Source: Actinomycetota bacterium (GTDB lineage Bacteria; Actinomycetota; Acidimicrobiia; Acidimicrobiales; GCA-2861595). Taken from it: DNA of 13,799 nt. Below, piece by piece: positions 5,974-13,218 of this stretch. The position numbers and the translations under genes were made by a program. The notes below the pieces were generated by a model, which was not told the origin of the DNA, searched no databases, and saw nothing but the letters and a program-made list of their open reading frames with translations. Within the stretch, counting starts at the first letter, position 1; every line of letters starts with the position of its first letter. Location: the NCBI GenBank assembly GCA_016781225.1, contig JADDQT010000002.1, forward strand, positions 27,370 to 41,168, given 5' to 3'.

Positions 5974-7866
5974 ATGAGAAGCGCTGCAAGGGTACGGCTC
6001 GGGATCTCCCTCCTCGTAGCCACCGTCGCAGGCTCACTGGCCGTGGTGGTGCCCACACCGGCGCTTGGCGTGGAGCAGGCCATGCGAGTGGACACTGTCG
6101 TCCCGCCGAGACCTCTCGGCACCGCCGGCCTGGAGGGAGGAGGTGTTGTTCCCAAGTTCACCGAGCCAGAGACCGCACTGTTCCACATGGTCGGGGCGAG
6201 TTGGAGTGGTCCGGCGGAGGGCGCTTCAGCCCGCATACGAGTTCGCACGGATGCCGGCTGGGAACCTTGGACAGCGCTCGAGACCGAAGAGGACGACGCT
6301 CCCGATGCCGGTTCGACCGAGGACCGTAGCGACCGCAGCTTCACCCGCCCGCTGTTCGTCGACCGGGCGCACGGCTACGAACTGGAGGCACCGGGCACTG
6401 ACCTCAAGGTCCACCTCGTGCGTGAAGACGGCTCCCGTATCCGGCTGAAGCCCGAGCGACGCGCCCACGCCTCCGACCTGCCTCCGATCGGCGACAGGGG
6501 CTCGTGGGGGGCCCGTCCGCCCAGAGCCGCACCCAGCATCGCAGCCAACCTGAAGATGGCCTTCGTCCACCACACGGCGGGGTCCAACTCCTACGGTCCC
6601 GACGACGTACCTCGCATCCTGCGGAGCGACCAGGCGTACCACATGGACGCCAGGGGATGGAACGACCTCGGTTACAACTTCGTCGTCGACCGCTTCGGGC
6701 GCATCTGGGAGGGACGAGCCGGGGGCGTCGACAGAGCGGTCGTCGGTGCCCACGCTCGGGGCTTCAACACGGGGTCCACCGGTGTGGCGGTAATAGGCAC
6801 CTTCACATTCGTCGCCCCTCCCAACGCTGCAGTCGACGCCATAACCCGCCTCCTCGGCTGGAAGCTGCCCTATCACGGGGTGGATCCCGGAGGCACCACG
6901 ACCATGAACTCCGACGGCGGCACCGTCACGTTCAACACCGTGTCAGGCCACCGCGACAGTGATTCGACGGATTGCCCCGGTGGGCGCCTGTACGAGCGTC
7001 TGCCCGACATTCGCGCCGGCGCCCGTTCTCAGACCGCGTCCACCTCAGGGGGCTGGGAGTCCCTGGGGGGCCACCTCACCTCCGGTCCGGCGGTGGCCTC
7101 TTGGGCCAACGGTCGCCTGGACACCTTCGTTCGCGGCCCCGACCAGGCCTTGTGGCACAAGGCCTGGACCGGGTCGGGGTGGACACCGTGGACACATCTC
7201 GGGGGCTGGCTCACCTCCGATCCCGCCGCCGTGTCATGGGGGCCCAACCGCCTCGACGTGGTGGTGCGGGGCCCCGACAACGCCTTGTGGCATCGGGCCT
7301 GGGACGGCTCGGTGTGGACGCCGTGGACACACCTCGGGGGCCAGCTCACATCCGGACCGGCGATGGCGTCGTGGGGGCACAACCGCCTCGACGTGGTGGT
7401 GCGGGGTACGGACAATGCCTTGTGGCATCGGGCCTGGACCGGCTCGGTGTGGACGCCGTGGACACACCTCGGGGGCTGGCTCACATCCGATCCCGACGCC
7501 GTGTCGTGGGGGCCCAACCGCCTCGACGTGGTGGTGCGGGGCCCCGACAATGCCTTGTGGCATCGGGCCTGGGACGGCTGGGGCTGGACGCCTTGGACAC
7601 ACCTCGGGGGCCAGCTCACATCCGGACCGGCGATGGCGTCGAGGACCGAAAACGGCCTCGACATCTTCGTCCGGGGCACCGACAACGCCATGTGGCACAA
7701 GGCCTGGACCGGCTCTATGTGGTCGCCGTGGGTGCCGCTGGGAGGCCACCTCACATCGGACCCAGCCGCCGTGTCGTGGGCTCCCGACCGCCTGGACGTG
7801 TTCGTGCGTGGGCTGGACAACGCCATGTGGCACAAGTGGTGGCGGCCCACCGGCTGGGGGACCTGA
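5974..7866 (+). CDS. Secreted PGRP-type N-acetylmuramoyl-L-alanine amidase with PLL-like propeller
   Basis: The 630-residue product starts with a signal peptide (about 1-32, ending TPALG). Residues about 35-160 are a beta-rich N-terminal region (MRVDTVVPP, MVGASW, RIRVRTDAGWEPWTALE) often seen before actinobacterial PGRP domains. Residues about 172-345 form the PGRP/amidase_2 domain. The zinc ligands are present as H199 (FVHHT), H326 (SGHRD) and C334 (DCPG). Y234 (LGYNFVVD) and T332 are in the catalytic positions expected of active enzymes. It should cleave the bond between muramic acid and the stem peptide. Residues 365-630 are the same six propeller repeats, at the same nucleotide sequence, as in the gene at 3425. 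The ATG follows a GGGGGG tract 7 bases upstream. It has its own promoter and a hairpin immediately after its stop. Confidence 0.93.
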   Translation: MRSAARVRLGISLLVATVAGSLAVVVPTPALGVEQAMRVDTVVPPRPLGTAGLEGGGVVPKFTEPETALFHMVGASWSGPAEGASARIRVRTDAGWEPWTALETEEDDAPDAGSTEDRSDRSFTRPLFVDRAHGYELEAPGTDLKVHLVREDGSRIRLKPERRAHASDLPPIGDRGSWGARPPRAAPSIAANLKMAFVHHTAGSNSYGPDDVPRILRSDQAYHMDARGWNDLGYNFVVDRFGRIWEGRAGGVDRAVVGAHARGFNTGSTGVAVIGTFTFVAPPNAAVDAITRLLGWKLPYHGVDPGGTTTMNSDGGTVTFNTVSGHRDSDSTDCPGGRLYERLPDIRAGARSQTASTSGGWESLGGHLTSGPAVASWANGRLDTFVRGPDQALWHKAWTGSGWTPWTHLGGWLTSDPAAVSWGPNRLDVVVRGPDNALWHRAWDGSVWTPWTHLGGQLTSGPAMASWGHNRLDVVVRGTDNALWHRAWTGSVWTPWTHLGGWLTSDPDAVSWGPNRLDVVVRGPDNALWHRAWDGWGWTPWTHLGGQLTSGPAMASRTENGLDIFVRGTDNAMWHKAWTGSMWSPWVPLGGHLTSDPAAVSWAPDRLDVFVRGLDNAMWHKWWRPTGWGT

Positions 7867-7876
7867 CGGCCCGGTG
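7050..7876 (+). repeat. 827-bp direct repeat, copy B (propeller module plus hairpin half)
   Basis: This is the partner of 4192-5018. Blades begin at 7066, 7201, 7336, 7471, 7606 and 7741. Flanks on both sides are unrelated to those of copy A. In this copy the hairpin after the stop is complete (7867-7882), which suggests it is the source and copy A the recipient. Confidence 0.97.
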
Positions 7877-7882
7877 GGGCCG
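7867..7882. terminator. Hairpin directly after the amidase stop codon (CGGCCC-GGTG-GGGCCG)
   Basis: Arms 7867-7872 and 7877-7882 pair perfectly over six G/C base pairs around the loop GGTG, starting on the first base after TGA. There is no U-tract, which is common for actinobacterial terminators. It lies in the 44-base gap between convergent genes and may serve both. Confidence 0.5.
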
Positions 7883-7910
7883 TAAACCGTTGCCGAACGT
7901 TGCTGTTTCG

Positions 7911-9413
7911 TCAGTCCTGTGGGCCGGGCGAGCGGGCCACCAACATCACTGATAGCCCCGTAGGTAGGTCGAACAAGCGGCTGGCCGCCCGCTCGACGGC
8001 GGTCACCGCCCCCAGCAAGCGGTTGACGGTGGGGTTCACGTAGCTGGCCTCTTCGGCCTCACCCCGAAGCAACCGACGAAGTGGGGTTCGCCGCACCGCC
8101 AGCGCGAGCGGGACCAACCACGAGTGGTAGTAGGTGCAGCGCTGCACCACCAGGCCGGCCGCGGCGGCGGCCTCAAGAAGGGTGCGGCGGGTGTAACGGC
8201 GCCGGTGGCCGAGCACAACGTCGTGATCGCTCCACGCCCAGTTGTAAGCGGGCACCGCTACGACGACGGTCCCCCCGGGCTGTACCACCCGAGCGAACTC
8301 CCGCAGGGCCTCGACGTCGTCGTCGAGGTGCTCCACGACGTCGAGGCTCACCAGGCAATCCGCGCTTCCCGTCCGCACCGGGAGCCGGCCGGCCTTGGAG
8401 GCCAACAGGGGCGAGGACAGCTCCGACTCCTTGCGGGCCAGCTCCAAGGCATAGAGGCTTAGGTCCACACCCACCACCGTCTCGAACGGGAGCTCGTTCA
8501 GCCTCCGCACCACCTCGCCGGTCCCACAGCCGACGTCCACCGCCACGCTCCCCGCCGCCCCCACATGGCGCAACTCCTGGGCCAGGAGTTCCCGCTTGGC
8601 GCGGAACCACCAGTGATGGCGCTCCATCTTGGCCGTGACGTCGAACTTGGCACTGGACATGAGCCCAGCTGCCGGGGCCGCGTTCTTGTGGCCGAGGCGC
8701 CGCCGCACCCGGAGGACGTCGCTGATCATGCGCGAACTGTCCTTGACGGGGCGTACCCGGCTGGCCTCGATGTGCTTCCACTCGATTGGCACCTCTCGTA
8801 CCACCATTCCCTCAAGCTCAGCCCTCCGGAGAACTTCCACGTCGAAAGCGAACCGGTTGGTTGTCAGTTCGGAAAACAGTACGCCTGCAGCCTCCCGAGT
8901 GAAGACCTTCAGGCCACACTGTGTGTCAGCCAGCCTGGTCAGACCAAGGCCACGCAGAAGCAGGTTGAACAGCTTCCCGGACAGTTGTCGAACCCAAGGC
9001 TGAGGGATGACGATGTTGCTGAGCGGCGCGCCCCGAGTGGCAGCTACGACATCACAACCGCCGACCTCGAGCAGATGGAAGCAACGCTCTATCTCGGGTA
9101 TTCCCGCCGACAGGTCGGCGTCGGCGAAGGCAACGTACCGGCCGACGGCATCCAGCACACCCGTCCGGACGGCGGCTCCCTTCCCGCAGTTTGTCTCCAG
9201 CCTCACGACTCGGGCATCGAGCTCGAACCTGCGCAAAGCTGAAGCGACGACCTCAGCCGTTCCGTCGTCACTACCGTCGTCGACGAAAACTATGTGGGTG
9301 GTGGGAGCGGCGAGCGAAGAGGATGCCAGCGCCCCAATGGTCGCCTCGATCCTCGTGGCCTCCCGGTACATGGGTATGACCAGTGTCCGGGCTACCCCAC
9401 CATTGAGTACCAT
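7911..9413 (-). CDS. Fusion of GT2 glycosyltransferase (DPM1/ALG5-like) and class I SAM methyltransferase
   Basis: I place the start at ATG 9413, preceded by AGGTGGAG at good distance, giving 500 residues; the frame is open 49 codons further upstream but that part looks non-coding. Residues about 10-240 are a family 2 glycosyltransferase of the polyprenyl-phosphate sugar synthase kind: LVIPMYREA, VFVDDGSDDGT (42-52), the metal-binding FADADLS (96-102) and DTQCGLKVF (163-171). Such enzymes transfer a nucleotide-sugar to polyprenyl phosphate. After a linker, about 262-500 form a methyltransferase: ERHHWWFRAKRE, motif I VDVGCGTGEV (292-301), GVDLS and SLDVVEHLDDD. No frameshift is needed to join the domains. 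Its likely job is to make and methylate a lipid-linked sugar or glycan; which molecule is methylated cannot be told. It converges on the amidase and is divergent from the next gene. Confidence 0.9.
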   Translation of the reverse strand: MVLNGGVARTLVIPMYREATRIEATIGALASSSLAAPTTHIVFVDDGSDDGTAEVVASALRRFELDARVVRLETNCGKGAAVRTGVLDAVGRYVAFADADLSAGIPEIERCFHLLEVGGCDVVAATRGAPLSNIVIPQPWVRQLSGKLFNLLLRGLGLTRLADTQCGLKVFTREAAGVLFSELTTNRFAFDVEVLRRAELEGMVVREVPIEWKHIEASRVRPVKDSSRMISDVLRVRRRLGHKNAAPAAGLMSSAKFDVTAKMERHHWWFRAKRELLAQELRHVGAAGSVAVDVGCGTGEVVRRLNELPFETVVGVDLSLYALELARKESELSSPLLASKAGRLPVRTGSADCLVSLDVVEHLDDDVEALREFARVVQPGGTVVVAVPAYNWAWSDHDVVLGHRRRYTRRTLLEAAAAAGLVVQRCTYYHSWLVPLALAVRRTPLRRLLRGEAEEASYVNPTVNRLLGAVTAVERAASRLFDLPTGLSVMLVARSPGPQD

Positions 9414-9561
9414 GCGGTCTCCACCTCTTGCTCGTGCATGGGAGGCTCCTAAGGGCGCCGCACCTGGGGGCCGCCGCTCGGCCGCCGTCCCTCCGCCGAT
9501 GAAGGAGCACAGCCTAGGCGGAGAAGACCGAACTTGCACTCCACGACGTGAGCGCCCCAAG

Positions 9562-9578
9562 GCTTGCTTATGGCAAGC
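9562..9578. promoter_or_regulatory. Inverted repeat GCTTGC-TTATG-GCAAGC in the divergent intergenic region
   Basis: Perfect 6-bp arms (9562-9567, 9573-9578) flank five bases, one of the few A/T-rich patches between the divergent genes at 9413 and 9621 (207 bases). It could be an operator for either gene. Elsewhere in this gap I see a TAGGCT on the minus strand (9516-9511), a possible -10 for the fusion gene, and nothing else. Confidence 0.35.
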
Positions 9579-9620
9579 AGAACTGTCGAATGCACTTCAG
9601 CTCTGAAAGGGAAGCACACC

Positions 9621-10385
9621 ATGGACCGAGCCGCCGGAACGTTTACCGATCACAACGAGTATCAGCGGGAGTACTTCGAACGAGCCGACCATCCCAGCCT
9701 CAAACCCAGCGGGTCGCTCTACCTCCGCCGCCACGTCGAGGCCATGGTCCGTTTCACCGGCATCCAAGAGGGCGAGCGCGTCCTGGAGGTCGGGTGTGGC
9801 ATGGGCCGGTACACCTTCCTGCTGGCTGAGCGGGGGATCCGAGTCGAGGGTCTCGACCTCTCGGCCCAACTGTTGAAGAAGATGCGTGAGCACAACACCG
9901 AGGGTTACGACATCCCGCTGCACGCCTTTGACCTGCTCGATTGCCCGACCGCCATGTACGGCCAGTTCGACGCGGTGATCGGATTCTTCGTGCTGCATCA
10001 CGTACACGACCTGCAGGCCTGTTTCTCGGCTGTCGCCAAGCTCGTGCGGCCCGGAGGTCGGGTGGGGTTCCTCGAGCCCAACCCGTCCAACCCCCTGTAC
10101 TACGTACAGATCTTCGCCACCCCGGAGATGTCTTGGAAGGGTGAGCGCGGGATGCGCAACATGCGAAAGGAACTCCTCTACCCGGCGATGGAGCAGGCCG
10201 GCTTGCGCCCGACCTCATTCGTGCGCTTTGGATTCTTCCCCCCCTTCATCACGAACCGTCGCTGGGGGGCCCGGCTGGAGACCAGCCTGGAGCGAGTCCC
10301 CGTGTGGCAAGGGGCACATCCCTTCCAGCTCTTCGCTGGGGAACGCGAACCGAAGAGCACGCCGGGCGCAGGCCTGACCGGGTAG
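9621..10385 (+). CDS. Class I SAM-dependent methyltransferase
   Basis: The ATG at 9621 is preceded by AAAGGGAAG with a 7-base gap and gives 254 residues; an in-frame extension to 9564 lacks such a site. Motif I is VLEVGCGMG (54-62), the acidic ribose-binding residue is D79 (GLDLS), the motif II region is FDAVIGFFVLHHV (116-128) and LVRPGG (141-146) is the usual post-motif. This is the general Methyltransf_11/25 fold, which gives no substrate. Position between a GT2-methyltransferase fusion and a GT-C-like protein suggests a sugar or lipid-linked glycan substrate. There are no membrane segments or signal peptide, so it is cytoplasmic. Confidence 0.85.
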   Translation: MDRAAGTFTDHNEYQREYFERADHPSLKPSGSLYLRRHVEAMVRFTGIQEGERVLEVGCGMGRYTFLLAERGIRVEGLDLSAQLLKKMREHNTEGYDIPLHAFDLLDCPTAMYGQFDAVIGFFVLHHVHDLQACFSAVAKLVRPGGRVGFLEPNPSNPLYYVQIFATPEMSWKGERGMRNMRKELLYPAMEQAGLRPTSFVRFGFFPPFITNRRWGARLETSLERVPVWQGAHPFQLFAGEREPKSTPGAGLTG

Positions 10386-10390
10386 CCCGG
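10378..10390. terminator. Short hairpin across the methyltransferase stop (CCGGG-TAG-CCCGG)
   Basis: Five G/C pairs (10378-10382 with 10386-10390) enclose the stop codon itself as a three-base loop. There is no U-tract. It is weak as a terminator and could be chance. Confidence 0.25.
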
Positions 10391-10425
10391 CAACGGGGCG
10401 ACGGCCCGCCCTCAACATTGCGCCG

Positions 10426-10431
10426 TAGGAT
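10426..10431 (+). promoter_or_regulatory. Candidate -10 element (TAGGAT) upstream of the GT-C-like gene
   Basis: TAGGAT fits TANNNT closely and ends seven bases before ATG 10439, so transcription would start at or next to that ATG. No clear -35 is visible. Confidence 0.45.
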
Positions 10432-10438
10432 TGGTCAC

Positions 10439-10495
10439 ATGCCCCTCGGCAGCCCAGAAAAGGCGATCAGGGCCGCTCACGAGTGGTGCTATTGA
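10439..10495 (+). CDS. Putative 18-codon leaderless upstream ORF before the GT-C-like gene
   Basis: ATG 10439 opens MPLGSPEKAIRAAHEWCY and ends at TGA 10493-10495. That stop overlaps a TTG (10492-10494) in frame with the membrane protein, forming TTGA. This repeats the arrangement at 2126-2155: a -10, an immediate start codon, a short peptide, and a four-base stop/start overlap. The peptide resembles nothing I know. The call rests on position only. Confidence 0.35.
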   Translation: MPLGSPEKAIRAAHEWCY

Positions 10496-13002
10496 CGGAC
10501 GAAAGGCCAGTCGGGCGGCAGACCAGACCTGATCTGAATCGGATGGCGCGCGCTCGCGATTGGCGAGAACGCGTCAGGGTCAACGTGTTGTGGTTCACGA
10601 TCACCCTGGTTGTGACGAGCCTCGCCCTGATCGTCGTGCTCCAGCTGTGGCGTGCCGACCCACACGTGCCAGTTGGTGCGGGAATAGACAACGAGTTCAC
10701 GCTGATGACGATCAAGAACGTGCTCCGCGAGGGCTGGGTGAACCAGTCACCGCACCTGGGTGCTCCGTTCGGACAGCGGCTCTACGACTTCCCGGTTGTC
10801 TCGGCTGACGTGCTCCACTTGTTGATCATCAAGGGGCTTGGCCTGCTGACCAGCGATCCGGCCGCCGTGATGAACTGCGTCTACGGACTCAGCTTCTTGA
10901 TGGTCTCAGCGTGCGCCTTCGTGGCGTTTCGGCTGTTGAAGGTCAGCCCCCCGATGGCATGTGCGGGTGCGGTCCTCTACAGCTTCCTGCCCTACCACTT
11001 CTTGCGTGGCGGGTACTACGGTCACCTGACCCTCGCGTCGTACTTCATGGTTCCGCTGGTGTGTGCCCTCCTGGTGCGACAACTTGGTGACGAGCCGCTC
11101 CTGGATCTGCGCCGGGGCGCCAACCAGGAGTCTGACAATCGGGTCAAGCGATCTCGCGCCGTGCTGGCCATAGCGATCTGTGTCGTGGGGGCGCTCACAA
11201 GTGTCTACTACGCCGTTTTCGCCATGCTCCTCTTGGCCTTCGCCGGCCTGGCGAGGGCCCTGACCATTCGCTCTTTCCGACCGCTGCTGGCGTCGTTCAT
11301 CCTCGCCGGGGTGATGGTGGCCACGCTGGCAACCGCTCTCCTCCCAAACCTGCTCTATTACGAGCGACAGGGACGAAACCAGGAAGTTGCTCGTCGCGTC
11401 GCCACCGAATCGGAGGTTTATGGGTTGAAGATCGTCAACCTCCTGCTGCCAACGCCGGAGCACCGCATCTCCGCCCTCGACCTTCGCTTTGGGGAGAAGA
11501 GCGTGCTGCCCGGAGAGGGCACCGAGACGTTGGGTTTGATAGGAGGGGCCGGATTCATAGGGCTCTTGCTGATCGCCTGCCGACGCCTGCTGGGTCGCGG
11601 CTCGGACGCCGGGCCGGCCACCAGCATGGCCACTCTCCTGCTCTTCACCGTCCTCCTCGGGACAGTGGCCGGTTTCTCGGCTGTCTTGGCAAGCCTGGGT
11701 TTCGTCCAGATCAGGGGCTGGAACCGCATCTCAATTTTTGTCGCCTTCTTCGCGCTCGGAGCCGTGGCGCTGGCGCTTGACCGAGTCTCTATACGCGCGG
11801 AGGGCGCCCGGACCGCAGCGACGCGCCTCGGTCTCTCGATGCTCGTCCTCGTGGTAGGTGTCGTCGATCAAACCAGCACGTCGTTCGTACCTGCGTACGA
11901 CGAGGCATCGGCAACGTGGCGTTCCGATGAGTCGTTCATCCGAACAGTCGAAAAGAGCTTTGGAGAGGCCGACGTCTTTCAGCTGCCCATCATGCCGTTC
12001 CCTGAGCCCGCCGCGTTTGGATTCGTTTATGGAAATGCTCATCTTCGGGGCTATCTCCACTCGGACACCTTGCGGTGGAGCTTCGGTGGGATGCGGAGTC
12101 GGGAAAGCTACTGGCAGGAGCAGCTCTTGTCCCTCCCAACTCTCGAGGTGATACCACGGGTAGCTTTGGCCGGGTTCGAAGCCCTCTACATCGATCGGGA
12201 CGGTTACAGCAACCAAGGGCGCGACCTCGAGGGCAAATTCCGGCCGTATCTAAACCAGCCCCTTGTGAGTGCTGATGGACGACTCGCCGTCTATGACCTA
12301 CGTCCGCTGCAACGAGAGCTCGAAGGTAAGCTGGGAGCCGCCCGGGCGGCAGCTTTCCGCCAGTTCGTGCTCCAGCCTTCGAGGCTGCAGTGGAGCTCGG
12401 ACTTCGGTGGTCCTGCAGCGGCCGAAGGGGTGGTTTCTCGCTCAGCCGAATCCAGGGGCGAGGTGCGCTTGGTGAACCGGACGACCAAGCGTCGCGAAGT
12501 TGTGTTCAGCTTTGATCTCGAATCGCCGGTCGAGACGGCGGTCGTGGTCAACGTGGGCGACCGCTTGCCAGAACTCCACTCTCCCGGGGGGCGGCGCACT
12601 CTTGAACTGCCGCTCTCCCTGAAGCCGGGAGAAACAAAGATTGTCTTCCGCAGCGAACTGTCCCGAGCGCGGACATCCTTCCCCGAGAGGGTCCCCCGTC
12701 GCATCCCTGTGGGCAACACAGCGGGTTCTCTCGGTGATCTCCGGTTTAGTGTGATCAACCCTCGCCTCGATGAAGGCATCCCTGACCTTGCCGGTCTGCT
12801 CGAGTCGGTGCCCCTCCCAGCCCCGGCCGCAGCCGTCATGCCACCACTCGGAGCGCCCCACCGACCGTTTCCGCCCCTACTCATGCTCGGCGCCGTCCTC
12901 ATCCTGGGGGTGGTTTTCGTTGCCGCCACTGATCAGTGCCTGCGGGCGCTCCTGTACCCGCGGCAAAGGCCGAGGCTGCGCCGCCCCATACCCGCCCTGT
13001 AG
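10483..13002 (+). CDS. Polytopic membrane protein, putative GT-C-type glycosyltransferase with large ectodomain
   Basis: The frame gives 839 residues from GTG 10483. TTG 10492 is equally possible and would overlap the upstream ORF's stop; neither has a Shine-Dalgarno. Hydrophobic segments lie at about 36-55, 128-150, 157-172, 182-200, 226-255, 266-290, 349-367, 382-406, 412-432 and 447-462. A soluble stretch of more than 300 residues follows, with a last segment at 797-816 and a basic tail. The first outside loop has AGIDNEF (66-72), acidic as expected of the GT-C catalytic loop, followed by HLGAPFGQRLYDFP (91-104) and YSFLPYHFLRGG (166-177). These recur in large bacterial membrane proteins often labelled sugar translocases or YfhO-like. 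A likely role is transfer of a sugar from a polyprenyl-phosphate donor on the outer face, fitting the polyprenyl-sugar synthase next door. Membrane topology is clear; the activity is inferred. Confidence 0.75.
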   Translation: MVLLTDERPVGRQTRPDLNRMARARDWRERVRVNVLWFTITLVVTSLALIVVLQLWRADPHVPVGAGIDNEFTLMTIKNVLREGWVNQSPHLGAPFGQRLYDFPVVSADVLHLLIIKGLGLLTSDPAAVMNCVYGLSFLMVSACAFVAFRLLKVSPPMACAGAVLYSFLPYHFLRGGYYGHLTLASYFMVPLVCALLVRQLGDEPLLDLRRGANQESDNRVKRSRAVLAIAICVVGALTSVYYAVFAMLLLAFAGLARALTIRSFRPLLASFILAGVMVATLATALLPNLLYYERQGRNQEVARRVATESEVYGLKIVNLLLPTPEHRISALDLRFGEKSVLPGEGTETLGLIGGAGFIGLLLIACRRLLGRGSDAGPATSMATLLLFTVLLGTVAGFSAVLASLGFVQIRGWNRISIFVAFFALGAVALALDRVSIRAEGARTAATRLGLSMLVLVVGVVDQTSTSFVPAYDEASATWRSDESFIRTVEKSFGEADVFQLPIMPFPEPAAFGFVYGNAHLRGYLHSDTLRWSFGGMRSRESYWQEQLLSLPTLEVIPRVALAGFEALYIDRDGYSNQGRDLEGKFRPYLNQPLVSADGRLAVYDLRPLQRELEGKLGAARAAAFRQFVLQPSRLQWSSDFGGPAAAEGVVSRSAESRGEVRLVNRTTKRREVVFSFDLESPVETAVVVNVGDRLPELHSPGGRRTLELPLSLKPGETKIVFRSELSRARTSFPERVPRRIPVGNTAGSLGDLRFSVINPRLDEGIPDLAGLLESVPLPAPAAAVMPPLGAPHRPFPPLLMLGAVLILGVVFVAATDQCLRALLYPRQRPRLRRPIPAL

Positions 13003-13004
13003 AA

Positions 13005-13025
13005 CGGCCGACCTCTCGTTGGCCG
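13005..13025 (+). terminator. Hairpin just after the GT-C-like gene
   Basis: CGGCCGAC (13005-13012) pairs with GTTGGCCG (13018-13025) over eight positions including one G-U, with loop CTCTC. It starts two bases after the TAG. No U-tract follows. The rest of the 311-base gap to the next gene holds no recognisable ORF up to the promoter at 13184. Confidence 0.45.
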
Positions 13026-13183
13026 CTTCAGCGCAGCCAGTCAGTTGGCGCCACGGCTGACGGATGGGCCGCCATCACCACCGTGGGCGCAGCCAGCTCA
13101 CAACTGATGAGTCCTCGGTCAGTGTGATGTCGACCGGATCGAGAGAGCTCTCCTGGTCAAGCACCTGAGACACCGGGCTTGGC

Positions 13184-13212
13184 TTGACGAAACCCCTTGC
13201 TTTGGCCACCCT
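13184..13212 (+). promoter_or_regulatory. Promoter of the second PGRP-type gene: TTGACG, 17-bp spacer, CACCCT
   Basis: TTGACG (13184-13189) and CACCCT (13207-13212), 17 bases apart, match the promoter at 5841-5869 exactly in both hexamers and spacing. The following TTGG and TAGCGG resemble TTGC and GAGCGG there. Two independent copies ahead of paralogous genes give mutual support. Confidence 0.6.
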
Positions 13213-13218
13213 TGGGAA

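Noticed and set aside
4192..7876. Composite transposon or insertion sequence bounded by the 827-bp direct repeats
   Set aside because: No transposase, terminal inverted repeats or target-site duplication are visible. The repeats are coding parts of two genes, and gene conversion or segmental duplication explains them more simply.
9414..9560. N-terminal extension of the GT2-methyltransferase fusion to 9560
   Set aside because: The extra 49 residues are Arg/Gly/Pro-rich without family similarity, while ATG 9413 has a good ribosome binding site and begins directly before the GT2 fold.
9564..9620. N-terminal extension of the methyltransferase to 9564
   Set aside because: It lacks a ribosome binding site and crosses the inverted repeat; ATG 9621 has AAAGGGAAG at normal spacing.
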